From SIG589 sp045652465 (GTDB lineage: Bacteria; Bacillota; Clostridia; Oscillospirales; Acutalibacteraceae): a stretch of DNA of 64,000 nt. Shown here one piece after another: positions 57,441 to 64,000 of this stretch. Location: the NCBI GenBank assembly GCA_045652465.1, contig JAZRUI010000003.1, positions 9,122 to 73,121 on the forward strand, in the 5' to 3' direction. The position numbers were made by a program, and so were the translations under genes. The notes under the pieces were generated by a model that was given only the letters and a program-made list of their open reading frames with translations, made no database searches and had not been told where the DNA came from. Within the stretch, counting starts at the first letter, position 1. Each line of letters begins with the position of its first letter.

Positions 57441-57462
57441 CAGCTCCCTTTACACAAGGGAG
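57416..57462 (-). repeat. Right inverted repeat of the DUF559 unit
   Basis: Mirror copy of 57022-57070. It encodes the last residues of the nuclease and its stop. The GCTCCCTT/AAGGGAGC hairpin has the outer pair swapped (G-C versus C-G in the left copy), so pairing is kept. Confidence 0.9.
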
Positions 57463-57480
57463 CCTTTTTGTTCACCTATA

Positions 57481-57503
57481 GCTTGTCAATTTTACTGACA
57501 AGC
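57481..57503. repeat. Perfect hairpin
   Basis: GCTTGTCA and TGACAAGC pair around ATTTTAC. The role is unknown; possibly part of the island's end. Confidence 0.5.
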
Positions 57504-57526
57504 ACTGCATTTGTGTCCACAACTGC

Positions 57527-57566
57527 AAAAATACGGCATACCTCTTTCGAGATATACCGTATTTTT
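57527..57566. terminator. Terminator-like hairpin at island end
   Basis: AAAAATACGG / CCGTATTTTT with an inner ATA-CTC / GAG-TAT continuation around TTTC. A and T tracts on both sides. Confidence 0.65.
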
Positions 57567-57567
57567 G

Positions 57568-57610
57568 AAAACTGTCCTTTAGAGTGACGCTCTAAAGAGC
57601 TGCTGTTTTT
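57568..57610 (-). repeat. Right 43-bp inverted repeat
   Basis: Mirror of 55972-56014, with a perfect CTTTAGAG-TGACG-CTCTAAAG hairpin. It lies 2 nt after the stop of the kinase gene and could also terminate it. Confidence 0.85.
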
Positions 57611-57612
57611 GT

Positions 57613-58119
57613 TTAGATGTTAATATCATAAGCCTTATCGATAAGGATATAATTGTTGCCATGCTTTTGTGCGTTTGCCAAAAAGTTTGCGTTATCCGCT
57701 AAAACATTCTCAAGGCTGCAGTCATCGCATAAGCGTTTTTCAATTGCACTTGCGTGGGTCTTAATATCCTCAAAATGATTTTTGATATAATCTTCGCTCA
57801 TAATAAGGCAATAATATTTGATTTCCTCGAGGTATTTTTCTTCGAAGTCCTCCGCCCAGTTTGGCGGAATATAACAGCCCTCAACGATTAGATTTTGCCT
57901 GTTTTCTATCGCGGTTTTAACCATTTCGCGAACGATAGGCCAAAGATAATCGGTTAGGGCGACATCCGAGCTTAAAGGCGTTAAATCGGTGTTACCGCTG
58001 CGAATAAGCCCCATTTTAAGATGATCTATGGATAGATAGGGATAGCTATGTTTCTCAAGCATTTTTTGCGCGAGCAAGGTTTTGCCCGTATGGGATGCAC
58101 CTGTTATTAAAATAATCAT
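57613..58119 (-). CDS. P-loop kinase-like ATPase (168 aa)
   Basis: Small nucleotide-kinase-like protein with Walker A GASHTGKTLLA (residues 7-17), SIDHLKMGLIRSG resembling the substrate Asp region, and LIVEGCYIPPNWAEDF. Similar to 2-phosphoglycerate kinase or AAA-type kinases; the substrate is unknown. It lies 10 nt downstream of the DUF1893 gene in a leftward pair. Confidence 0.75.
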   Translation of the reverse strand: MIILITGASHTGKTLLAQKMLEKHSYPYLSIDHLKMGLIRSGNTDLTPLSSDVALTDYLWPIVREMVKTAIENRQNLIVEGCYIPPNWAEDFEEKYLEEIKYYCLIMSEDYIKNHFEDIKTHASAIEKRLCDDCSLENVLADNANFLANAQKHGNNYILIDKAYDINI

Positions 58120-58129
58120 TTTTTATCCT

Positions 58130-58555
58130 CTATTTAGCGGCAAGTTTTTTGAGCGTTTTTCTTATTTCATCGAGCGCCTCGCAGGAAGATTCTATTCCCA
58201 TAACGGCGCCCTCAATGGGGCAAACTCCATCCCCCGCACGGTTAATAATATGGGGCACAAGCGTTTCATAAAAAACGGCGATACCGTTTCTATCTAACAC
58301 CCTTTTCCCCTCTTCGCTTATTATGTTTGCCCAAAGCTCTTGAACCCCGAGCAAGACATATAGATGCGCCGCACCCGCACCAACCGTTTTATCGGCGGCG
58401 CTGAAGGCTGAAAACTCTTCGCCCGATTCCAAAAAATCGATTAACGGTTTAATGCCGCGAAGGGTTGAATGATGAACCTCATCCCCCGCCAGCAACACGC
58501 AGGTGTAGCCGTTTTTTGTTAAAATTTCTTTAGCACGCAAGGTGTCTTTATTCAT
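58130..58555 (-). CDS. DUF1893 domain protein
   Basis: A 141-residue protein of the DUF1893 family (cytidine-deaminase-like fold suspected). Features: LRGIKPLIDFLESGEEFSAFSAADKTVGAGAAHLYVLLG and CPIEGAVMG near the end, with conserved Cys and Asp/Lys residues. The function is unknown; cytosolic. Confidence 0.8.
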   Translation of the reverse strand: MNKDTLRAKEILTKNGYTCVLLAGDEVHHSTLRGIKPLIDFLESGEEFSAFSAADKTVGAGAAHLYVLLGVQELWANIISEEGKRVLDRNGIAVFYETLVPHIINRAGDGVCPIEGAVMGIESSCEALDEIRKTLKKLAAK

Positions 58556-58585
58556 AAACTGAAACTTCCTTTAAGCAAAAGGGCA

Positions 58586-59683
58586 TCACATTTTAGAGAT
58601 GGTTTTTAGATGCTCTCTAATCAAAATGCTTTGCGGGCAAATATCCTCACATTTGCCGCAACCGATGCAGTCGCTCGCCGAGGGTTTATCCTTTGGGAAA
58701 TTCTCCTTTGCTTCGGCGGCGGTTATTTTAGCCATCTTATATTGGTTAAAGCCCAAGAAAAGCTGCGAAATCGGGATGTTCCGGGGGCAAACCTCGGCGC
58801 AATAGTTGCAGCCTGTGCAGGGGATTTGGCTGGTTTCTCGGATAATCTCGCGAACGCGGTCGGTCGCCTTCAATTCGCGCTCATTCAAGGCAGCAAAATC
58901 GCCGAATGTTTTCATATTATCGGCAAGCATATCCATATTGCCCATACCCGAAAGCACCAAAAACACCTCGGGATAGCTCGCGGCATAACGAAGCGCATAG
59001 GAGGCATAGCTGCCGCCATTTAAATCATCTAATATCTTTTCGGCCTCGCTGGGCAGGTTAACGAGGGCGCCGCCCTTAACGGGCTCCATAACGATAACCT
59101 TTTTGCCATGCTTAACTGCAACATCATAGCACGCCTTGCTTTGGATGGCAGGGTCATCAAAATCGAGATAATTTATTTGCAGTTGAACCGCCTCAATAAA
59201 GGGTTGCTCGGTTAAAATCATATCGAGAATATCGGCAGTGTCATGAAACGACATCGCGATATGCTTGATTTTGCCCTGCTCTTTTAATTTTTTAACAATC
59301 TCGAAGGTGTTGCATTTTTTGTGCTTTTGGTAGTTGGTGCGGGTTAAGGTGTGGAACAAATAGAAATCGAAATATTCAACGCCGCACCATTTAAGCTGGT
59401 TCTCAAAAAAGGGCACAATATCCTCTTCCTTTTCGAAAAACCAATCGGATAATTTGTTGGCCAAAATGAAATCCTCGCGGTTATAGCGAGCGGAAAGGCA
59501 ATCGCGAATGGCGAGCTCGCTTTTGCCATCGATATAGCCATGGGCAGTATCGAAATAGTTAAAACCCGCAGCGATAAAGGAATCAATCATTTTGGAAAAC
59601 TCCGCATAATCAACCCTATCTCCATCCATTTTAAGTCGCATACAGCCAAAGCCCAATTTGTTTTTAACAATATCGAATGCCAC
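58586..59683 (-). CDS. Aldo/keto reductase with C-terminal 4Fe-4S domain
   Basis: An N-terminal aldo-keto reductase barrel (about residues 1-275; GFGCMRL, FNYFDTAHGYIDGKSE with the catalytic Asp and Tyr, ANKLSDW) is followed by a ferredoxin domain with CTGCNYCAEVCP and CIGCGKCEDICP, giving two 4Fe-4S clusters. This fusion is common in anaerobes; the substrate and electron partner are unknown. GTG 59683 chosen, with GAGG upstream; it lacks the longer frame's ribosome site. Length 365. Confidence 0.9.
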   Translation of the reverse strand: MAFDIVKNKLGFGCMRLKMDGDRVDYAEFSKMIDSFIAAGFNYFDTAHGYIDGKSELAIRDCLSARYNREDFILANKLSDWFFEKEEDIVPFFENQLKWCGVEYFDFYLFHTLTRTNYQKHKKCNTFEIVKKLKEQGKIKHIAMSFHDTADILDMILTEQPFIEAVQLQINYLDFDDPAIQSKACYDVAVKHGKKVIVMEPVKGGALVNLPSEAEKILDDLNGGSYASYALRYAASYPEVFLVLSGMGNMDMLADNMKTFGDFAALNERELKATDRVREIIRETSQIPCTGCNYCAEVCPRNIPISQLFLGFNQYKMAKITAAEAKENFPKDKPSASDCIGCGKCEDICPQSILIREHLKTISKM

Positions 59684-59760
59684 AGCGTTTACCTCACTTT
59701 CCAATATGTTTAGATTATAACACGGATTACTGCGGTGTGCAATAATGTTTGATGACACAC

Positions 59761-60210
59761 GGTCGCTCCCTCCTTGTTCGAATCCCTTATCTTTTAGTAA
59801 TAAAGCAAAAAAGCACGACCTTTAGTCGTGCTTTTTTGCTTTATTGGCCCGCCCGAAGGGATTTTTCCGGCGCAACGCGCCTATCGCCTCGCTTTGCTCG
59901 TTGCCCGCGTCGGCAAAAACAGTTCCCCGAACTGTTTTCTTCCGCTTCGCTCCCTCCTTGTTCGAATCCCTTATCTTTTAGTAATAAAACAAAAAGCACG
60001 ACCTTTAGTCGTGCTTTTTTGCTTTATTGGCCCGCCCGAAGGGATTTTTCCGGCGCAACGCGCCTATCGCCTCGCTTTGCTCGTTGCCCGCGTCGGCAAA
60101 AACGATTCCCCGAATCGTTTTCTTCCGCTTCGCTCCCTCCTTGTTCGAATCCCTTATCTTTTAGTAATAAAACAAAAAGCACGACCTTTAGTCGTGCTTT
60201 TTTGCTTTAT
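59761..60210 (-). repeat. About 184-bp repeats carrying the tRNA-Arg 3' end
   Basis: Two full units (59844-60027 and 60028-60210) and a partial one (59761-59843) lie downstream of tRNA-Arg on its strand. Each contains the tRNA 3' end (TCCCTTCGGGCGGGCCA on the minus strand), a terminator hairpin AAGCACGAC-TAAAG-GTCGTGCTT, an oppositely oriented T-loop piece GTTCGAATCCC, and GC-rich hairpins. One stem differs between units by two compensating base-pair changes (AACAGTTC/GAACTGTT versus AACGATTC/GAATCGTT). Confidence 0.9.
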
Positions 60211-60287
60211 TGGCCCGCCCGAAGGGATTCGAACCCCCGTTCTTCAGAATCGGAATCTGCTGCGTTATCCAGCTGCGCCACGGGCGG
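60211..60287 (-). tRNA. tRNA-Arg (CCG)
   Basis: A 77-nt tRNA with encoded CCA. The acceptor pairs CCGCCCG with CGGGCGG. The anticodon loop TTCCGAT gives CCG, reading CGG codons. The T-arm has GGGTTCGAATCCC. It lies 12 nt after the stop of the 254-aa gene and may be co-transcribed with it. Confidence 0.95.
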
Positions 60288-60299
60288 ATAAAGGCAAAA

Positions 60300-61064
60300 T
60301 TATTTTGCCTCGTTTTTAATTCCTGCCTGCATTTTTGCGAACATTTCTTTAGCCGCTTCGGTTTGCTTTTTGGCTTCGCCGATGGTTAAACCCTTGCCCG
60401 TTATGCGCTGGGAAACCTTGAGTCCCTCGGGGAGTTTGATTCCTGCTGTTGATTTTTCGTTAACGCTCTTATAAAAATCCTCGTTGAGCAAAAGGCTCTT
60501 GCCGCCATCCTCGGGGAGTCCGCAATTAACGAAAAACTCGATATCGTTTTCGGCATAGCGGTCGGTCAGCTGGCTGAAGGTTTCTTTATCGGTTATGAAG
60601 ATAATCGCCTTTTTATTCGAGGTTATATTAGCGGTCAGTTTGCTGCCCTTGGCGTTTTTATGGTCGAAGCTCGTGTTCTTTTTATCATAAGAGCAATCAA
60701 GAATTTGATAGTTAACTTCGCCATCTCCGTTTATATCAACACCATATTTTTCGAGTTCGGCTTCGAGGGCATCGATTTGGTCGGGCGTGTAGGTATGATA
60801 TGTGTAGAGCACGACCTCGGTATCGAAGTTTTCTCTATCGGCGCATTGTTTAACGCCTATGATGAGCATAACCGCCAACAAAAGCGCACCCAACACAAAT
60901 AACTTATTATAAAACCAAAAGTTTGATAGCTTCTCGCCCGCGCTCAAGGGCTTTTCCTCGCGCACTACTGCGGGGGCAGCCTCGGGGTTTTGGCGCGCGG
61001 CACGAGCCGCAACCAATTCGCGCTGACGGCGACGCTGTTCTTCTAAAAAATCTTTACCTGCCAT
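60300..61064 (-). CDS. Unknown single-pass membrane protein (254 aa)
   Basis: ATG 61064 follows AAGGAA. The first 45 residues are cytosolic, rich in R/A/E (EEQRRRQRELVAARAARQ). A membrane helix covers about 54-72 (LFVLGALLLAVMLIIGV), and an outer alpha/beta domain follows with YTYHTYTPDQIDALEAELEKYGVDINGDGEVNYQILD. That is similar in style to small substrate-binding domains, and DINGDGEVN is calcium-loop-like. No family is certain. The stop lies in an AGGCAAAATAATTTTGCCT hairpin before tRNA-Arg. Confidence 0.7.
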   Translation of the reverse strand: MAGKDFLEEQRRRQRELVAARAARQNPEAAPAVVREEKPLSAGEKLSNFWFYNKLFVLGALLLAVMLIIGVKQCADRENFDTEVVLYTYHTYTPDQIDALEAELEKYGVDINGDGEVNYQILDCSYDKKNTSFDHKNAKGSKLTANITSNKKAIIFITDKETFSQLTDRYAENDIEFFVNCGLPEDGGKSLLLNEDFYKSVNEKSTAGIKLPEGLKVSQRITGKGLTIGEAKKQTEAAKEMFAKMQAGIKNEAK

Positions 61065-61152
61065 AGAATCATTCCTTTTATATATTACCAAAGTATTATA
61101 CCAAAAAACGCGCCCTTCTTCAAGCGGTTTGAAAAATGTTTACAGAAAAGAC

Positions 61153-61178
61153 AAAAAGCGGGCAGCAGCCCGCTTTTA
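61153..61178 (-). terminator. Terminator of the 179-aa gene
   Basis: AAAAGCGGGC / GCCCGCTTTT stem right after the stop codon, with T-run on the minus strand. Confidence 0.85.
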
Positions 61179-61718
61179 TTATTTATATGCTATATATTTC
61201 GGTCCCTCATCGGTGTTGCCGACCTGAATGCAAACCATACCATCATATTCATAAACAAATAAAGTTTGCGTTTCGCCATCAAGCTTGAACACGATTTCGT
61301 TATCATATTCGTTGCCCGGATATTTTGTGTTTCCCTCGATAGCGGTTTTGCCCTCGAGAAGTTTTTTAAGGTCAATATTTCCCGTATTCTCTATAATCTT
61401 GGCGCTGTCTAAAACAGTATCTATATATTCCTTTTCAATAAAATACATACTGTCCATATAGTTGCCTTCGATATAATCCATCTTGATTAAATAAAAGAAA
61501 AGGAACTTTTTAACCTTATAATTATTAACCGAGATATCGGCTTTTTTATAATATCCATAGCGCTCATCGGGCGAGAGTTCATCCTCAAACTGCTCGATAT
61601 CGCCGCTATAGCGGAAGGCATAGAATTTTCCGCCCTTTTTGAATTCTATATTTGGATAAATAATAAGCGCAGAAACCAAAAGCAAAACACAGAGCAAAAT
61701 GATTATAATTCTTTTCAA
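61179..61718 (-). CDS. Unknown membrane-anchored protein (179 aa)
   Basis: An N-terminal hydrophobic segment (about residues 3-22, RIIIILLCVLLLVSALIIYP) anchors or exports the protein. The rest is polar and Tyr/Asp-rich, with no recognised domain (FRYSGDIEQFEDELSPDERYGYYKKADISV). It is probably extracytoplasmic. No functional clue from neighbours; pyrophosphatase lies upstream on the same strand. Confidence 0.65.
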   Translation of the reverse strand: MKRIIIILLCVLLLVSALIIYPNIEFKKGGKFYAFRYSGDIEQFEDELSPDERYGYYKKADISVNNYKVKKFLFFYLIKMDYIEGNYMDSMYFIEKEYIDTVLDSAKIIENTGNIDLKKLLEGKTAIEGNTKYPGNEYDNEIVFKLDGETQTLFVYEYDGMVCIQVGNTDEGPKYIAYK

Positions 61719-61759
61719 AGCCTACCCATGCCTCTCTTTCGATATTTTTCGGTTAGAAA

Positions 61760-62290
61760 TTATCTGCAAAAGTTTTCAACATAATGGTCGAGCGCGGCGG
61801 AGATAACGCCTGTTGCAGCATCGCGACCGTTAACCTCTTTGGCAACCGCCTCTTTTTCCTCAAGCGCCTTATAAACGCTGAAGAAGTGGCGCATTTCCTC
61901 GAAAATGTGGGGCGGCAGCTCGGTTATATCCTTATATTTGTTATAGGTGGGGTCGCCAAACGGAATAGCGATAATTTTTTCATCGTTGCGGCCGCCATCA
62001 AGCATCGAGATATATCCAATCGGATAGCAGCGAACAAGGGTTAAGGGTTCGAGCGCCTCGGAGCAAAGCACAAGAACATCGAGCGGGTCGCCATCATCGC
62101 CGTAGGAACGCGGAATGAAACCATAGTTTGCGGGATAGTGGGTCGAGGTGTATAAAACGCGGTCGAGCATAATAAGTCCAGTTTCCTTATCAAGCTCATA
62201 CTTTTTCTTGCTGCCCTTTGAAATCTCAATAACAGCAACAAAATCATCGGGGTTTATTCTCTTGGGGTCGATATCATGCCAAATGTTCAT
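61760..62290 (-). CDS. ppa: Inorganic pyrophosphatase, family I
   Basis: Hydrolyses pyrophosphate to pull biosynthetic reactions. Family I signatures: SKKKYELDKETGLIMLDR, YPANYGFIPRSYGDDGDPLDVLVL with DGDPLD metal-binding aspartates (about residues 65-70), and ALEPLTLVRCYPIG. Length 176. ATG 62290 follows AGGAGAAG. Pyrophosphatases of family II are common in Firmicutes, so this family I enzyme is slightly unusual. Confidence 0.95.
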   Translation of the reverse strand: MNIWHDIDPKRINPDDFVAVIEISKGSKKKYELDKETGLIMLDRVLYTSTHYPANYGFIPRSYGDDGDPLDVLVLCSEALEPLTLVRCYPIGYISMLDGGRNDEKIIAIPFGDPTYNKYKDITELPPHIFEEMRHFFSVYKALEEKEAVAKEVNGRDAATGVISAALDHYVENFCR

Positions 62291-62313
62291 ATGCTTCTCC
62301 TTTAAACTTTAAT

Positions 62314-62817
62314 TTATTCAAAACTGATTTTTCCCTTTTCGAAAACCTTGGCAAGCAAAATGCCAACAATAATGCCTGCCACACCCTGAACGCCGTTAGC
62401 AGGAATGTTCACAAGCGACGGAGCAAAGCCATATAAAAATCCTTCGAACACGAAATATCCGAGTATCATAACCGTTTCGGCGGCGATACCGCTTAAAATG
62501 CGGCCGCAAAGCGAGCCAACTCTTTTGCCTATAAGCTTAAAACCAAAATATGCAACAAGTGCCATTAAGCCCTTAATAACAAAGGTGGCGGGAGCATAAA
62601 CGGCATAACCCGAGAAGATATCGGCAAGCGCCGAACCGATGCCTGCGGCGAGAAAGCCATATGCGGGCGAAAGTGTCCAACCCGCTAAAAGCACAATGCA
62701 ATCGCCCAAATTAACATAGCCCTTTAAGGGTGAAGGCACCTTAATTATCATAGTTGCAACGCAAGCCAATGCAGCCATAAGCGATGCCATAACGATTTTT
62801 CTTATTTTATTGTTCAT
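62314..62817 (-). CDS. ECF transporter S component
   Basis: Membrane substrate-binding subunit of an energy-coupling-factor vitamin importer, 167 residues with about six helices. It starts IRKIVMASLMAALACVATMIIKVPSP and contains GYVNLGDCIVLLAG and PAYGFLAAGIGSALADIFSGY, a pattern typical of S components. The vitamin is not identifiable; no riboswitch is seen upstream. The shared ECF A and T subunits are elsewhere. Confidence 0.88.
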   Translation of the reverse strand: MNNKIRKIVMASLMAALACVATMIIKVPSPLKGYVNLGDCIVLLAGWTLSPAYGFLAAGIGSALADIFSGYAVYAPATFVIKGLMALVAYFGFKLIGKRVGSLCGRILSGIAAETVMILGYFVFEGFLYGFAPSLVNIPANGVQGVAGIIVGILLAKVFEKGKISFE

Positions 62818-62844
62818 TCATATTACCTCATTTTGTTTTTTGTT

Positions 62845-62873
62845 ATTATATATCATGGATTTTAATTTTGCAA
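62845..62873 (-). promoter_or_regulatory. Promoter of the ECF S gene
   Basis: Minus strand TTGCAA (62868-62873), 17-bp spacer, TATAAT (62845-62850). Confidence 0.65.
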
Positions 62874-62921
62874 TAAGAGGTGAAAAAATGTGCAGGATTG
62901 CTGCGCCACCTTTCGGCTTAA

Positions 62922-63749
62922 TTATAAGGTTAAAAAATTGTTTTCAATATATTTAATGGCGTGTTCATCGTTGGAGCAAATTATTTCGTCCGCCGTTTCC
63001 TTAAGGGACTCGCAAGCGTTGGAAACCGCCAAGCCTAAGCCTGCCGCACAAAGCATAGTGCTATCGTTATCACTGTCACCCACGCCTATACTTTCCTCCC
63101 TTGAAACGCCAAGATGTTCACAAAGCCAAAGCAAAGCGTTTCCCTTGCCTGCCTCTACATTCACAATTTCTAACATATATTCGCTGGCATCAACAACGCG
63201 AAGACCGCCAAGGCGCTCCAGCCTTTCGCGCGCGGCAAGCATCTCGGCGCGGTCGTGAAACGATGCCGAAATTGCTTCAACCTTAGTAAGCGCATCACAA
63301 AATGGTGCAAAATCTTTGAGTCTTAAGGCAAACTCACTCACTACCGCACGGTGCGCAGCAAACACGTTATAATAATCAAACGCTTCATCGTTTATATATC
63401 TCTCATCAACATAGCACTTTCCCGAATCGCGCACGCTGAGGTGCACCTCATAGCTGCGAAGTATTGCAAAAATCTCCTGTGAAAGTTTTTTTCGAATGCC
63501 CACCAAATGGCTTTGCTTGGTGTGCTTATCAAATACCACCGCACCATTCGAACAAATAAAATAGCGAATATGCTCATTGTTTCGCAGTTCATTCGGCAAA
63601 TCCCAAAAAGCGCGCCCCGTTGACGGAACGAAAAAAGCACCTTTTTCAGCCATCAGTTCGATAGCCTTTAGATTTTCCGCGCTAATATTTGATTGTGAAT
63701 TAACTAGTGTTCCGTCTAAATCGCTGCAAACGATTTTATACTTTGCCAT
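62922..63749 (-). CDS. Cof-type HAD-IIB phosphatase
   Basis: HAD subfamily IIB hydrolase of 275 residues, acting on sugar phosphates or similar. Motif I CSDLDGTLVN (nucleophile Asp near residue 9), motif II around VPSTGRAFWDL, Lys in EAGKGNALLWL and motif IV IGVGDSDNDSTML. ATG 63749 follows AGGTATTTTTT; the upstream extension is not used. The promoter is not seen; it may be read from lysS or its own start. Confidence 0.9.
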   Translation of the reverse strand: MAKYKIVCSDLDGTLVNSQSNISAENLKAIELMAEKGAFFVPSTGRAFWDLPNELRNNEHIRYFICSNGAVVFDKHTKQSHLVGIRKKLSQEIFAILRSYEVHLSVRDSGKCYVDERYINDEAFDYYNVFAAHRAVVSEFALRLKDFAPFCDALTKVEAISASFHDRAEMLAARERLERLGGLRVVDASEYMLEIVNVEAGKGNALLWLCEHLGVSREESIGVGDSDNDSTMLCAAGLGLAVSNACESLKETADEIICSNDEHAIKYIENNFLTL

Positions 63750-63771
63750 AAAAAATACCTCTATACTTTGC

Positions 63772-63806
63772 AAAACGCCGCCAATACCTTTCTCAGTATT
63801 GGCGGC
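63772..63806 (-). terminator. Terminator of lysS
   Basis: GCCGCCAATAC / GTATTGGCGGC 11-bp stem after the lysS stop, followed by a GTTTTGC tail on the minus strand. Confidence 0.8.
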
Positions 63807-63812
63807 AATTTG

Positions 63813-64000
63813 TTAATCTAACGGTTTCATTGTGGGGAAGAAGAGATCATCGCGGATGAATGCCGAATCGGTGAGGAGCATAACGAGGCGGTCAACGCCG
63901 AAGCCGAGTCCTCCTGTGGGGGGCATACCATATTCAAGAGCGGTTACGAAATCATAGTCAACCTGTGCGGTGCAGGTCGGGTCAGCCGCCTTGCGGGCTG
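63813..64000 (-). CDS. lysS: Lysine--tRNA ligase, C-terminal part
   Basis: The gene enters from the right edge; only the last about 62 codons are visible. They read through FVTALEYGMPPTGG and GLGFGVDRLVMLLTDS to FFPTMKP, the class II motif 3 and terminus of lysyl-tRNA synthetase. The arginine in GVDRLVM is the motif 3 ATP contact. Terminates at 63813-63815. Confidence 0.94.
   Translation of the reverse strand, partial: ARKAADPTCTAQVDYDFVTALEYGMPPTGGLGFGVDRLVMLLTDSAFIRDDLFFPTMKPLD

Larger units (their letters stand above)
55972..57610. mobile_element. AT-rich island bounded by 43-bp inverted repeats
   Basis: A 1639-bp segment between the AGCS gene and a kinase gene. Its ends are 43-bp inverted repeats (55972-56014 and 57568-57610) with 35 of 43 positions identical. 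Inside are three small unknown ORFs and a DUF559 nuclease unit, all AT-rich compared with neighbours. No transposase or recombinase is encoded and no target duplication is seen. It may be a non-autonomous mobile element, or two copies of a repeated gene-end element flanking acquired DNA. Confidence 0.55.

Noticed and set aside
55972..57610. Transposase or integrase within the island
   Set aside because: None of the ORFs shows a DDE, HUH, serine or tyrosine recombinase pattern.
55966..57616. Target-site duplication around the island
   Set aside because: Bases just outside the two 43-bp repeats (AATAA on the left, GTTTAG on the right) do not match.
59749..60319. Two open frames of 163 and 180 codons across the tRNA-Arg repeats
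   Set aside because: They read through the repeats and into the tRNA; no ribosome site, and the repeated residues follow the DNA repeats.
62818..62921. Vitamin riboswitch before the ECF S gene
   Set aside because: The leader is only a few dozen nt and shows a promoter but no aptamer-like structure.
62888..62956. 22-codon plus-strand ORF with GAGGTG before ATG
   Set aside because: It overlaps the end of the HAD gene and the ECF S promoter on the other strand, and its composition is not protein-like.

Overview
The window reads as a piece of chromosome from an anaerobic Clostridia-class Firmicute, probably from the Oscillospirales/Ruminococcaceae area of gut bacteria. This is inferred from gene content: a SCIFF ranthipeptide locus, IreB, Rex, NrdR, a phenylalanine T-box, a type-A-like RNase P RNA, Asp23/YloV/RecG gene order, HisZ with short HisG, DegV/FakB proteins and an ECF S component. 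Most genes share one codon style (many GTT, CGC, GCC, AAC). Two stretches, around 37.7-38.2 kb and 56.0-57.5 kb, are clearly more AT-rich and look acquired.

Layout. 0-3.3 kb: a divergent Fur/PerR-like gene and rex, a DUF421/DUF4363 membrane pair, a cyclophilin and nrdR. 3.3-11.6 kb: translation genes gltX, glnS, a Nif3-like gene, T-box-controlled pheST, then ireB. 11.6-13.8 kb: a phosphopantetheinyl transferase and a DUF1700/DUF4097 envelope-sensing pair. 13.9-21.7 kb: a complete-looking histidine operon (hisZGDCBHAF and hisIE) led by a YerC/TrpR-like regulator with an inverted repeat in its own promoter. 21.7-25.3 kb: two DegV/FakB proteins, two tiny ORFs, a stand-alone TipAS protein and a HAD phosphatase. 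25.4-26.0 kb: tRNA-Pro with an array of 93-bp repeats, each carrying its 5' half. 26.0-32.5 kb: ymdB, a peptide-binding lipoprotein, asp23, fakA-like yloV and recG. 32.5-37.3 kb: fumC, a large glycoside hydrolase and a small membrane protein.

37.5-38.3 kb: a structured leader with alternative antiterminator and terminator hairpins before an AT-rich four-helix membrane protein. 38.3-44.3 kb: murD, two M42 peptidases, a GNAT enzyme, an unknown protein and a PRK06851-type ATPase. 44.3-49.2 kb: rnpB, a RodA/FtsW protein, tsaE, tsaB, rpiB, an ACT protein and a PFL/UPF0210 protein. 49.2-53.4 kb: the SCIFF precursor, its radical SAM maturase, a coupled PLP decarboxylase and an iron alcohol dehydrogenase. 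53.5-56.0 kb: a CE2-like esterase and an AGCS symporter.

56.0-57.6 kb: a roughly 1.64-kb AT-rich segment bounded by 43-bp inverted repeats. It holds three small unknown ORFs and a DUF559 nuclease that has its own second pair of inverted repeats. No transposase is visible. 57.6-64 kb: a P-loop kinase, DUF1893, an aldo-keto reductase with ferredoxin domain, tRNA-Arg followed by repeats carrying its 3' end, two membrane-anchored unknowns, inorganic pyrophosphatase, an ECF S component, a Cof-type HAD phosphatase and the 3' end of lysS.

The strongest leads are the inverted-repeat-bounded nuclease island, the two tRNA-anchored repeat arrays (5' half at tRNA-Pro, 3' end at tRNA-Arg, with compensatory stem changes in the latter), and the leader RNA at 37.55-37.70 kb. 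All calls come from reading the sequence and family knowledge; no database search was run.
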